A DNA stretch of 64,000 bases from Mimachlamys varia (lineage: Eukaryota > Mollusca > Bivalvia > Pectinida > Pectinidae), in the NCBI GenBank assembly GCA_947623455.1, contig OX392532.1, forward strand, positions 2,976,001 to 3,040,000, written 5' to 3'. This document shows positions 50,295 to 61,480 of this stretch, in pieces. The translations under genes were made by a program, and so were the position numbers. Every line of letters starts with the position of its first letter. Position 1 is the first letter of the stretch. The notes under the pieces are model-generated. The model saw only the letters and a list, made by a program, of their open reading frames with translations. It searched no databases and was not told the origin of the DNA.

Positions 50295-50751
50295 GACCAA
50301 GAAACATACTACAAAATCCCGGCTCGTGATACTATGCTAAAAAAATACATAAAATTTTGCAATATTTTACACGTAAAAATCATTTAGGGAGAGAAAGAGA
50401 AGTCATACCAGCAGTAACGTTTTACATAATGACTTATGTTACAAGAGAACTGTGTTGAAACAAGAAACCTCGACAGGTAGCAGACAGAATGTCGGACACG
50501 CCCCTTAGCAATCAAGATTCGAATAGCGTCGTCATCGATAGACAGGGAAGTACCCCCGGGAAATCAAACACAAGGATGCCAGCTGCTGAAACCATGAACG
50601 TATAAAGGTTTATAGAATCATTATCTATTTATTTAATGAAATGTCGCGGCAATGTTGATGGTGCTGTAGAGTATACCTGATACGGTACCAGACAGCGTTC
50701 ACTCTGATTTACACGTGTAGGCGATGGTGCTGTAGAGTATACCTGATAGGT

Positions 50752-50821
50752 ACCAGAAATTTTTCATAATTTTTCAGAATCACGAAAATTTCCCTGAAGT
50801 TACGTATATTGGGCCTTTAAT
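50752..50821 (+). mobile_element. AGGCCC MITE fragment (right end only)
   Basis: AATTTTTCATAATTTTTCAG ... TACGTATATTGGGCCTTTAA matches the last 70 or so bases of copy 4. It joins the inverted 66-bp unit directly, at GGTACCAGAAATTTTT. Confidence 0.8.
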
Positions 50822-51171
50822 ACTTTTTAAGAGCAGAGCGAATATCTATTAGGGGTATTGTATCCTGACAATTCAATACCTAAAACGGAAACTGTGGCGT
50901 TTGACTGTAATTGCATACGTTGTTGATCGCCTTCAATGATAGAAATGAATGATATATATATAACTACAAAACAGTAATACAAAAGTTATCAATAATCTCG
51001 GTAATAAATCTGGGTGAATATTGATTTACATAGGAAGGCGTTGATCAGAAACAAGATTACTTCAGTTTGAAACACGGAAGCTAAAACACAACCAGTGATT
51101 AAATAACGGACGTGTTTTATTATGAGTAAAATTCAGCTCGTACAAAAAGAGGCACACGATTGGACATATAC
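50822..51171. other. Unique stretch
   Basis: Nothing recognised. Confidence 0.4.
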
Positions 51172-51543
51172 CTCACACCCATACATCATGTATGTATTAG
51201 TACGTTATAACAATGATAAATACATAACATCACGTGACAGTCTGTCACACACTGTGTTATATAACTCACACCCATACATCATGTATGTATTAGTACTTTA
51301 TAACAATGATAAATACATAACATCACGTGACAGTCTGTCACACACTGTGTTATATAACTCACACCCATACATCATGTATGTATTAGTACTTTATAACAAT
51401 GATAAATACATAACATTACGTGACAGTCTGTCACACACTGTGTTATATAACTCACACCCATACATCATGTATGTATTAGTACTTTATAACAATGATAAAT
51501 ACATAACATCACGTGACAGTCTGTCACACACTGTGTTATATTA
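51172..51543. repeat. 93-bp tandem repeat, four copies
   Basis: Units begin CTCACACCCATACATCATGT and contain TCACGTGACAGTCTGTCACA. The period is 31 codons, so one plus frame (51122-51631) stays open across all copies; it has no other support as a gene. Confidence 0.96.
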
Positions 51544-51620
51544 CCACTACACAGCCATCGGAACAAGACCCCAATTCGACGTGACGTATTGCAATGAGAT
51601 GATGTTGGGAATCGTGTGGG

Positions 51621-51815
51621 GGAGGAGATAGCGCAGTAGTCTTTTACCAAGGTAGTCGAGGTTCGATTCCCTGATCGGGCGTGAAAAGGTATTGAATTCC
51701 CTACCCGACCACGGGTTTCTTCCCTGTACTACGTTTTCCTCCGATAATGTGACCCCGCGCGCATATCCGGGCCAAAACAAGTGTTTGATATAGGTTATAA
51801 CACTGTGGTAATTAC
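51621..51815 (+). mobile_element. tRNA-derived SINE
   Basis: A polymerase III A box (TAGCGCAGTAGT, 51629-51640) and B box (GGTTCGATTCC, 51660-51670) have tRNA-like spacing. They are followed by a non-tRNA body (GGGTTTCTTCCCTGTACTAC, GTTTTCCTCCGATAATGTGA, CCCCGCGCGC) of the kind seen in mollusc SINEs. The acceptor stem does not pair well, so this is not a working tRNA gene. The 3' end is approximate. Confidence 0.6.
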
Positions 51816-52333
51816 AATGAATGGATGCTGTATTGTTGATGAGATGATACTCAGAATTGTGGTGAAGGTAAACATATGGCGATGTGTTCTTGTCTGTGTT
51901 TACTGTACACATTTTCTTTCGATGGTTAAACTGGAAAGAGAGCTGGGGGACTTGGCACACAGGCTAAATAACGGCCATTCCCATACAAATAAACGTGCTT
52001 ACACTAAACACTTTACCACTAAAATGGACGGAATATTCTGACTGGATGTGATAAGAGATATATTATTATTTTACACAATCATTGACCAACTGCTTCACAT
52101 ACAACTGTCTAATGGTTAGCCCTTGTATTGGTCCATCACGAACATTTCGTTTTGATTCTACTTCTTGTCGCTCTATGTACTTCATACCAATACATTATGG
52201 CTTCTGCATTGGCAAATGATTCGCAGCAAAAAGGAGAGAAGGGTAGTCGAAATCAAGTTCAATTTACCGCAATTTGAGACTGCTTAGGCCCGAAGAGGCA
52301 TATTGTAGGGAAATGGAGGAGAAAAAACGACAT
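51816..52333. other. Region downstream of the AA15 gene stop codon
   Basis: Would hold the 3' UTR of the AA15 gene (minus strand). I found no clear AATAAA on that strand. Confidence 0.35.
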
Positions 52334-53328
52334 CTAATGTCTACACGAATCCAGACAGTACCGGGCGGACGGACATTGCCCCTGTCGACATTTAAACAGA
52401 CAATACTGATCAGCCATAGGGAATGCGGCTTTATACTGGGGCGTAGCTCTGCATGGTTGTTGACCACTTCCGGTTGACACAGCCTGGTGACTGCCATGTA
52501 TCACATTGATGGGGAGAAAACCATGAACAGACTGTACCGACATGTGTCCAAAAGCCGACTGTTGAGCCGGACCGGATCCATGGTGGCTATCGTGGTGGAG
52601 TTGTTCCGGTGAGGCGTGCTGGGGAACTTGGTGGTGAGTCGAAGCGCCAGTTCCGACGTTGTCTGGAACATAGCCAAGCACGGAGATCAGAGAGCCGTGT
52701 GGCGGCCCGTTCTGTCCCGTATTCGAATGGTGATTGTGACTGGAAACCGACTGAAGATGGTTGGCGGGTCCATTAATGGGCTGCACTCCGACATTTATTG
52801 GCAGGAATCCGTGGGTTAAATGCTGAGGGTTGTGTGCGGTACCTTGATTTGGAATGCTCGCGGGACCCTGGTGTGGCGGTAGAATGTGTGACTGGCCAGC
52901 CTGTGGCCACTGCGGCATGGTGACATGACCCTGAGATACAGAACCCGGATGTTGTACATGATGACTTTGGACGTGTCCGCTGGGTCGATGTATCTGAGGA
53001 TGAGCCACACCTATCGGTAGGAAACCGTGAACAGCCTGCAGAGGTGGCTGCAGATGTTGTTGATGGATTCCTACAGATTGCTGTGTTGCTAGATGACCAC
53101 TGAAGTGGGTGTGTGACTGAGGCGCCTGGCCAACAAACATCCCACCAGGGGGCGGGGTATTGTTGATGTCTTGGCCTCCGTTCGGGAGATGACTTTCGTT
53201 TTGACTTTCATCCGTACTTCCGCTGCTACCCTGGGAAGCGGTGATGCTGATATCAGAACAGCCGTAGAACTGTTCCTGTTGTCCACAGCCCTTACAGCAG
53301 TGTGTCTTATCACAGCCGTACGAGTTCC
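52334..53328 (-). CDS. AA15 gene exon 3 (end of core, repeat tail, Cys-rich C-terminus)
   Basis: Starts GG AAC TCG TAC GGC (Gly completed across the intron), giving GNSYGCDKTHCCKGCGQQEQ. HGFLPI(G/N)V occurs at residues 278, 350 and 446, with a weaker LGYVPDNV near 395. The C-terminal Cys spacing is C-x16-C-x3-C-x4-C-x5-C-x3-C, ending SCRH and TAG at 52336-52334. Confidence 0.9.
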
Positions 53329-55525
53329 CTGAAATAACAACGGTACCAAATAAAGGGTCTGTATCCGAGGCATTTCGCTTCTAATGTTATGCTCCTCTGA
53401 TTAAGTCTAATATTTCGACTTTAGCAATCATTCCTGTTCAACAAAAATCACCGAATACCGAAAGTGTGTCAACAAAACCATAATCCGAACTCAAAATCGA
53501 TTGAACTAGGGGCAAAATAAAAACAAATGAAATGCTTAAGTATTTAAATGAAGTATTAAAATGGAGACCCTTGTAAAAATACAAGAAAATGAGACAATGT
53601 GTTCTGGAAGAGTAATCATCTTCTGATTCATCGACAACACCCTCTATGTAAATATTGGTCACATCCATACAAACGCAAAGTCTTCAATCGAGTCATCATT
53701 CTCAATAACAAGTAAACACACGTATGTTCATACTCTAAACGTCCATTTGAATTCGAATTATAGTTTTGTTGACGCTTCGGTATTGTCTGATTTGTTTTAA
53801 ATACCATTTACATATACACCATTTTACGTATTTGTCTTTCAAGCGCATGTAACTTATGCAACACCACAAAGTATGTTACTTATGTTCTATAAAGATCTCA
53901 CATGCAAAAAGCTTTTCCGACATGTAAAGATTCACCTTTTCTGATATGTATGTAATGTAAAGAGTTTCACCGCCATTTTAATATATATAGTTTTCCCTTT
54001 GTGATATGTATATAGTTTCACCTTTGTGATATGTATATAGTTTCACCTTTGTGATATGTATATAGTTTTGCCTTTTTGATATGTATATAGTTTTACCTTT
54101 TTGATAAGTATATAGTTTTACCTTTTTGATATGTATATAGTTGATCTATTTGATATGTAAATAGTTTTACCTATTTGATATGTATATAGTTGATCTATTT
54201 GATATGTATATAGTTGATCTATTTGATATGTAAATAGTTTTACCTATTTGATATGTATATAGTTGATCTATTTGATATGTAAATAGTTTTACCTATTTGA
54301 TATGTATATAGTTGATCTATTTGATAAGTAAATAGTTTTACCTATTTGATATGTAAATAGTTTTACCTATTTGATATGTATATAGTTGATCTATTTGATA
54401 TGTAAATAGTTTTACCTTTTTGATATGTATATAGTTGATATATTTGATATGTAAATAGTTTTACCTATTTGATATGTATATAGTTTTACCTATTTGATAT
54501 GTAAATAGTTTTATCTATTTTATATGTATATAGTTGATCTATTTGATATGTAAATAGTTTTACCTATTTGATATGTATATAGTTGATCTATTTGATATGT
54601 AAATAGTTTTACCTATTTGATATGTATATAGTGTTGCCTTTAGTATCCTTCCACGTTATATATTGTACATTTCTACCTGTGTTCCATTTCCACTGAAGAA
54701 GACACTGTGAGCAAGTGATTCCGTCCGGAAGTACTAGTTGTGTCCGGTACATCTGCGCACGCCCAACCTCGATGACCCTAGTCTTGCCATCTGGCTGTTT
54801 CAGTAAATACCGGTCTAGACACTCCTGTTTGACAGGTTTATTGGGGTCGTTATGTGGACACAGTCTGAACTCAAAGAACCCGTGATGTGATGCGGTTACT
54901 TGAATCTCAATGTCGATAGTGGCGCCCTCTTGATAGCTTCGAGTAATAGTCCCAGTAGCGTATTTCCCGCCAGCCTCGTGTTCACGTGGTCCATTCCATG
55001 GGTCTCCACAAACTCCACACTTTCCGCCGTTTAAAGACCATTGGCGCTAAAGAATAAAAGTAAGGATTACGATCTGATAATTAACCATTAACGATTTTAT
55101 ATAGCGCATACTTAAAACGTTTCTTATTTGGTCATAAGAGAAGTTGTCTTTTTAATGGTAAATATGAGAAAAAAAGAGAGCATTTGAACAATTGAACTGA
55201 AAGACATTGCAAGCTTGGCGCACCAGCAATTGAAAGGAATGATTAAATCTATAGAAGGTCTGTGTGGAGATATGATATCAATGAGTCCTGACGTTACAGT
55301 GTAACTGTCAGGTCTGTCATCAGCTTAAACAAATGTACGACAGGACCTCAGAACCAAACTCACGTAGAAGCCTCCACAGAATAGTTGGTTGTCGTTGTAG
55401 TTTTTCGGAGTATCGAATCCACGTCTCCACATACTGGCGCGAGACGGGGGCTCCAACAACCTTCCGTGACCCCTGACCTCGGCTATACACAGGGAAAGGG
55501 TCAAGAACACACAAATCCCGCGCAT
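52334..55525 (-). CDS. Secreted AA15-type lytic polysaccharide monooxygenase, three exons, 508 aa
   Basis: Exons 55525-55364, 55046-54677 and 53328-52334 splice in phase (donors TAC|GTGAGT and ACAG|GTAGAA; acceptors CTTTAG|CGC and ATTTCAG|GGA). Residues 1-19 (MRGICVFLTLSLCIAEVRG) are a signal peptide. Cleavage leaves His20 as mature residue 1, the first ligand of the copper brace. The second brace His is in TASHHGFFEFRLCP (His108 best aligns). AA15 hallmarks: HGRLLEPPSRASMWRRGF, DNQLFCGG, NGGKCGVCGDPW and CGQQEQFYGCSDISI; F198/Y199 lie where the axial aromatic is expected. AA15 enzymes oxidatively cut chitin or cellulose outside the cell (family knowledge). After the catalytic domain (20-206) comes a His/Gln/Pro/Ser-rich tail with repeated HGFLPI(N/G)V, then a six-Cys module (470-506). 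The tail makes it longer than a bare AA15 domain. Substrate is not inferable. Confidence 0.92.
53570..53750 (-). mobile_element. Dispersed retroelement fragment in AA15 intron 2
   Basis: Diverged copy of 23930-24060: GAGTCATCATTCTCAATAA, GATTCATCGACAACACC and AAATACAAGAAAATGAGACA match that region. The minus frame reads GVVDESEDDYSSRTHC, comparable to GVIDEAKDAYSSETPS in the other copy. Confidence 0.5.
53985..54640. repeat. 24/25-bp minisatellite in AA15 intron 2, about 27 units
   Basis: Units alternate between TTGATATGTATATAGTTGAT plus CTAT (24 bp) and TTGATATGTAAATAGTTTTA plus CCTAT (25 bp), often as a 49-bp dimer. It begins about 40 bp into the intron, after the exon 2 donor. Confidence 0.95.
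54677..55046 (-). CDS. AA15 gene exon 2 (catalytic core with second brace His)
   Basis: 370 nt. Reads RQWSLNGGKCGVCGDPWNGP at the start and CSQCLLQWKWNT at the end, with one base carried to exon 3. It contains His108/His109 and eight Cys expected to form the disulphides of the fold. Confidence 0.92.
55047..55363 (-). other. AA15 gene intron 1
   Basis: 317 bp with canonical borders; no internal feature recognised. Confidence 0.85.
55364..55525 (-). CDS. AA15 gene exon 1 (signal peptide and N-terminal His)
   Basis: Fifty-four codons from ATG at 55525. An upstream in-frame ATG (55573) would add 16 residues before the hydrophobic segment and spoil the signal peptide, so the later ATG is chosen. 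Ends phase 0 at CTTCTAC|GTGAGTTTGG. Confidence 0.9.
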
Positions 55526-55901
55526 TTTGTTTTTTAACCTTGAAACATGAACAATGTTTAGTGAATATGACATTTAAATATCAGATGATTATTACAGATA
55601 AAAGAAGTAGAATTTTACATTTGTGATATAAAATACAACGGTTCTGTTTTTGAAATATTTCAAATATATACTAAATGTTAGCATTGATACTATTATGCGA
55701 TTATTTTAATAATCCGAACTTAGACAGCCCAGACTAGAAATTACAAGGAGATTGCTTTGTTTAAAAATAAAGGAACTCATTTTAGCTGAGATAATAATTT
55801 CCATTCGTAAGAAAACATTACATTCAGTGGTTTTGAAATAATACCTGAAACAAATTTCCAAAAAAACAAAGGTAGTAATAGTCTTGATCAGATATATGTA
55901 C
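55526..55901. other. AA15 gene 5' flank
   Basis: About 375 bp between the start codon and the 63-bp array. AT-rich; no convincing core promoter. If transcription starts farther out, the 63-bp array would be in the 5' UTR or first intron. Confidence 0.4.
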
Positions 55902-58900
55902 ATTTATTGTGTAATAGTCTTGATCAGATATATGTACATTTATTGTGTAATAGTCTTGATCAGATATATGTACATTTATTGTGTAATAGTCTTGATCAGA
56001 TATATGTACATTTAAATACCGAACCAAATAATGTAGTTTTATTGTGTAATCGTCTTGATCAGATATATGTACATTTAAATACTGAACCAAATAATGTAGT
56101 TTTATTTTGTAATCGTCTTGATCAGATATATGTACATTTAAATACTGAACCACATAATGTAGTTTTATTGTGTAATAGTCTTGATCAGATATATGTACAT
56201 TTAAATACTGAACCACATAATGTAGTTTTATTGTGTAATCGTCTTGATCAGATATATGTACATTTAAATACTGAACCAAATTATGTATTTTTATTGTGTA
56301 ATAGTCTTGATCAGATATATGTACATTTATATACTGAACCACATAATGTAGTTTTATTGTGTAATAGTCTTGATCAGATATATGTACATTTAAATACTGA
56401 ACCAAATAATGTAGTTTTATTGTGTAATCGTCTTGATCAGATATATGTACATTTAAATACTGAACCACATAATGAAGTTTTATTGTGTAATAGTCTTGAT
56501 CAGATATATGTACATTTAAATACGGAACAAAATAATGTAGTTTTATTGTGTAATCGTCTTGATCAGATATATGTACATTTAAATACGGAACCAAATAATG
56601 TAGTTTTATTGTGTAATCGTCTTGATCAGATATATGTACATTTAAATACGGAACAAAATAATGTAGTTTTATTGTGTAATCGTCTTGATCAGATATATGT
56701 ACATTTAAATACTGAACCACATAATGTAGTTTTATTGTGTAATCGTCTTGATCAGATATATGTACATTTAAATACTGAACCACATAATGTAGTTTTATTG
56801 TGTAATCGTCTTGATCAGATATATGTACATTTAGATACTGAACCACATAATGTAGTTTTATTGTGTAATAGTCTTGATCAGATATATGTACATTTAAATA
56901 CTGAACCACATAATGTAGTTTTACTGTGTAATAGTCTTGATCAGATATATGTACATTTAAATACCGAACCAAATTATGTAGTTTTATTGTGTAATCGTCT
57001 TGATCAGATATATGTACATTTAAATACCGAACCAAATTATGTAGTTTTATTGTGTAATCGTCTTGATCAGATATATGTACATTTAAATACGGAACCAAAT
57101 AATGTAGTTTTATTTTGTAATAGTCTTGATCAGATATATGTACATTTAAATACTGAATTAAATAATGTAGTTTTATTGTGTAATCGTCTTGATCAGATAT
57201 ATGTACATTTAAATACGGAACCAAATAATGTAGTTTTATTGTGTAATTGTCTTGATCAGATATATGTACATTTAAATACCGAACCAAATTATGTAGTTTT
57301 ATTGTGTAATAGTCTTGATCAGATATATGTACATTTAAATACTGAATTAAATAATGTAGTTTTATTGTGTAATCGTCTTGATCAGATATATGTACATTTA
57401 AATACCGAACCAAATAATGTAGTTTTATTGTGTAATAGTCTTGATCAGATATATGTACATTTAAATACTGAATTAAATAATGTAGTTTTATTGTGTAATC
57501 GTCTTGATCAGATATATGTACATTTAAATACCGAACCAAATAATGTAGTTTTATTGTGTAATTGTCTTGATCAGATATATGTACATTTAAATACCGAACC
57601 AAATTATGTAGTTTTATTGTGTAATAGTCTTGATCAGATATATGTACATTTAAATACTGAATTAAATAATGTAGTTTTATTGTGTAATCGTCTTGATCAG
57701 ATATATGTACATTTTAATACCGAACCAAATAATGTAGTTTTATTGTGTAATAGTCTTGATCAGATATATGTACATTTAAATACTGAATTAAATAATGTAG
57801 TTTTATTGTGTAATCGTCTTGATCAGATATATGTACATTTAAATACTGAACCAAATTATGTAGTTTTATTGTGTAATCGTCTTGATCAGATATATGTACA
57901 TTTAAATACTAAACCAAATAATGTAGTTTTATTGTGTAATAGTCTTGATCAGATATATGTACATTTAAATACTGAACCACATAATGTAGTTTTATTGTGT
58001 AATCGTCTTGATCAGATATATGTACATATAAATACCGAACCAAATAATGTAGTTTTATTGTGTAATCGTCTTGATCAGATATATGTACATTTAAATACCG
58101 AACCAAATTATGTAGTTTTATTGTGTAATAGTCTTGATCAGATATATGTACATTTAAATACCGAACCAAATAATGTAGTTTTATTGTGTAATAGTCTTGA
58201 TCAGATATATGTACATTTAAATACCGAACCAAATAATGTAGTTATATTGTAGTAATAGTCTTGATCAGATATATGTACATTTATTGTGTAATAGTCTTGA
58301 TCAGATATATGTACATTTAAATACCGAACCAAATAATGTAGTTTTATTGTGTAATCGTCTTGATCAGATATATGTACATTTAAATACTGAACCAAATAAT
58401 GTAGTTTTATTGTGTAATCGTCTCGATCAGATATATGTACATTTAAATACTGAACCACATAATGTAGTTTTATTGTGTAATCGTCTTGATCAGATATATG
58501 TACATTTAAATACTGAACCACATAATGTAGTTTTATTGTGTAATCGTCTTGATCAGATATATGTACATTTAAATACTGAACCAAATTATGTATTTTTATT
58601 GTGTAATAGTCTTGATCAGATATATGTACATTTATATACTGAACCACATAATGTAGTTTTATTGTGTAATAGTCTTGATCAGATATATGTACATTTAAAT
58701 ACTGAACCAAATAATGTAGTTTTATTGTGTAATCGTCTTGATCAGATATATGTACATTTAAATACTGAACCACATAATGAAGTTTTATTGTGTAATAGTC
58801 TTGATCAGATATATGTACATTTAAATACGGAACAAAATAATGTAGTTTTATTGTGTAATCGTCTTGATCAGATATATGTACATTTAAATACGGAACCAAA

Positions 58901-60752
58901 TAATGTAGTTTTATTGTGTAATCGTCTTGATCAGATATATGTACATTTAAATACGGAACAAAATAATGTAGTTTTATTGTGTAATCGTCTTGATCAGATA
59001 TATGTACATTTAAATACTGAACCAAATAATGTAGTTTTATTGTGTAATCGTCTTGATCAGATATATGTACATTTAAATACTGAACCACATAATGTAGTTT
59101 TATTGTGTAATCGTCTTGATCAGATATATGTACATTTAGATACTGAACCACATAATGTAGTTTTATTGTGTAATAGTCTTGATCAGATATATGTACATTT
59201 AAATACTGAACCACATAATGTAGTTTTACTGTGTAATAGTCTTGATCAGATATATGTACATTTAAATACCGAACCAAATTATGTAGTTTTATTGTGTAAT
59301 CGTCTTGATCAGATATATGTACATTTAAATACCGAACCAAATTATGTAGTTTTATTGTGTAATCGTCTTGATCAGATATATGTACATTTAAATACGGAAC
59401 CAAATAATGTAGTTTTATTTTGTAATAGTCTTGATCAGATATATGTACATTTAAATACTGAATTAAATAATGTAGTTTTATTGTGTAATCGTCTTGATCA
59501 GATATATGTACATTTAAATACCGAACCAAATAATGTAGTTTTATTGTGTAATTGTCTTGATCAGATATATGTACATTTAAATACGGAACAAAATAATGTA
59601 GTTTTATTGTGTAATAGTCTTGATCAGATATATGTACATTTAAATACTGAATTAAATAATGTAGTTTTATTGTGTAATCGTCTTGATCAGATATATGTAC
59701 ATTTAAATACCGAACCAAATAATGTAGTTTTATTGTGTAATAGTCTTGATCAGATATATGTACATTTAAATACTGAATTAAATAATGTAGTTTTATTGTG
59801 TAATCGTCTTGATCAGATATATGTACATTTAAATACCGAACCAAATAATGTAGTTTTATTGTGTAATTGTCTTGATCAGATATATGTACATTTAAATACC
59901 GAACCAAATTATGTAGTTTTATTGTGTAATAGTCTTGATCAGATATATGTACATTTAAATACTGAATTAAATAATGTAGTTTTATTGTGTAATCGTCTTG
60001 ATCAGATATATGTACATTTTAATACCGAACCAAATAATGTAGTTTTATTGTGTAATAGTCTTGATCAGATATATGTACATTTAAATACTGAATTAAATAA
60101 TGTAGTTTTATTGTGTAATCGTCTTGATCAGATATATGTACATTTAAATACTGAACCAAATTATGTAGTTTTATTGTGTAATCGTCTTGATCAGATATAT
60201 GTACATTTAAATACTAAACCAAATAATGTAGTTTTATTGTGTAATAGTCTTGATCAGATATATGTACATTTAAATACTGAACCACATAATGTAGTTTTAT
60301 TGTGTAATCGTCTTGATCAGATATATGTACATATAAATACCGAACCAAATAATGTAGTTTTATTGTGTAATCGTCTTGATCAGATATATGTACATTTAAA
60401 TACCGAACCAAATTATGTAGTTTTATTGTGTAATAGTCTTGATCAGATATATGTACATTTAAATACCGAACCAAATAATGTAGTTTTATTGTGTAATAGT
60501 CTTGATCAGATATATGTACATTTAAATACCGAACCAAATAATGTAGTTTTATTGTAGTAATAGTCTTGATCAGATATATGTACATTTAAATACTGAACCA
60601 CATAATGTAGTTTTATTGTGTAAAAGTCTTGATCAGATATATGTACATTTAAATACTGAACCACATAATGTAGTTTTATTGTGTAATCGTCTTGATCAGA
60701 TATATGTACATTTAAATACTGAACCAAATAATGTAGTTTTATTGTGTAATCG
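55902..60752. repeat. 63-bp minisatellite array, about 77 units, with a 2305-bp higher-order duplication
   Basis: Unit: GTAATCGTCTTGATCAGATA, TATGTACATTTAAATACYGA, ACCAAATAATGTAGTTTTAT and TGT. Short 36-bp units lacking the middle occur at 55902-56009 and 58255-58290. Period 21 codons: plus LCNRLDQIYVHLNTEPNNVV L and minus YLNVHISDQDDYTIKLHYLV R are both open for hundreds of codons. The first half (about 55980-58250) is repeated almost base for base at 58285-60555; for example the rare AATGAAGTTT variant is at 56471 and 58776. Confidence 0.97.
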
Positions 60753-61207
60753 GAACTGTATACTATATCAAGAATGCCAATGGCCATAAATGTACCTTAT
60801 GTATCTAATTATATCAACGCGTATAAGATAATGTCAATTATCTGTAACAAAGTAGGCATGCTGATATGATATATCACGATAGGTTTACCAGGTGGGAAGT
60901 ATTAATTAGCCAAGGTAATGTGTTGATTGGAGATTTGTTATTGAAGTAAACTAGTTGTTAATTAGGCTGCCAGGAGGGCTACAGGCTAGTGCTAGTAAAG
61001 ATGTAGAAGACTTATAAGTTGGCAATTGACTTAGCCAGACTGAGACACAACGCCGAAGTACTTTCAAGTTTAATATTGTTGTAATACCATGAACATGTAC
61101 TTGTGATGTCGGTGTAATTTACGATCACGAATAAACTGTTTATTATTCAATATTACGTGTCGTTGCTGAATTGTGTCACAAATCTTAAACTTATGTATCT
61201 TATGCTA
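60753..61207. other. Unique stretch right of the 63-bp array
   Basis: An AATAAA (about 61131) lies in a segment that could be an old LTR, but no paired termini or target duplication was found. Confidence 0.35.
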
Positions 61208-61480
61208 TCACCGCATACAAATTACTGTACATCATCTTATATATCTATTTATATGTACGTATACAAGATAATGTCAATTATCTGAGCTTTATTAAAAATC
61301 ACATCACCGCATACAAATTACTATACATTATCTTCTATATCTAATTATATTAATGTATACAAGATAATGTCGATTATCTGAGCTTTACTAAAAATCACAT
61401 CACCGCATACAAATTACTATACATTATCTTCTATATCTAATTATATTAATGTATACAAGATAATGTCAAATTCTGTAATA
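61208..61480. repeat. 96-bp tandem repeat, about 2.8 copies
   Basis: TCACCGCATACAAATTACT recurs at 61208, 61304 and 61400; TACAAGATAATGTC follows in each. A diverged half unit also occurs near 60797-60850. Confidence 0.9.

Larger units (their letters stand above)
49530..50748 (-). repeat. Right arm of a large inverted duplication
   Basis: The reverse complement of 46870-47805, about 98% identical by eye outside the repeats. It differs by having eight rather than two copies of the 42-bp unit, and it ends in roughly one and a half inverted 66-bp units. Confidence 0.92.
53329..54676 (-). other. AA15 gene intron 2
   Basis: Contains a dispersed retroelement fragment and a minisatellite, listed separately. 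Otherwise AT-rich sequence without features. Confidence 0.85.

Noticed and set aside
51621..51700. Functional tRNA gene
   Set aside because: A and B boxes are present but the stem pairing is poor and a SINE-like body follows.
54640..54676. AA15 intron 2 minisatellite as another donor-seeded array
   Set aside because: The unit (ATAGGTAAAACTATTTAC) resembles a donor but does not match the real exon 2 end (GGAACACAG|GTAGAAATG), so seeding from that junction is not supported.
55907..60557. Long ORFs on both strands in the 63-bp array as genes
   Set aside because: Explained by a 21-codon period; starts and stops fall inside repeat units or array edges, with no flanking coding sequence.
60842..61190. 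Solo LTR (TGT...ACA with AATAAA)
   Set aside because: Neither a target-site duplication nor a second copy could be found, and boundaries are arbitrary.
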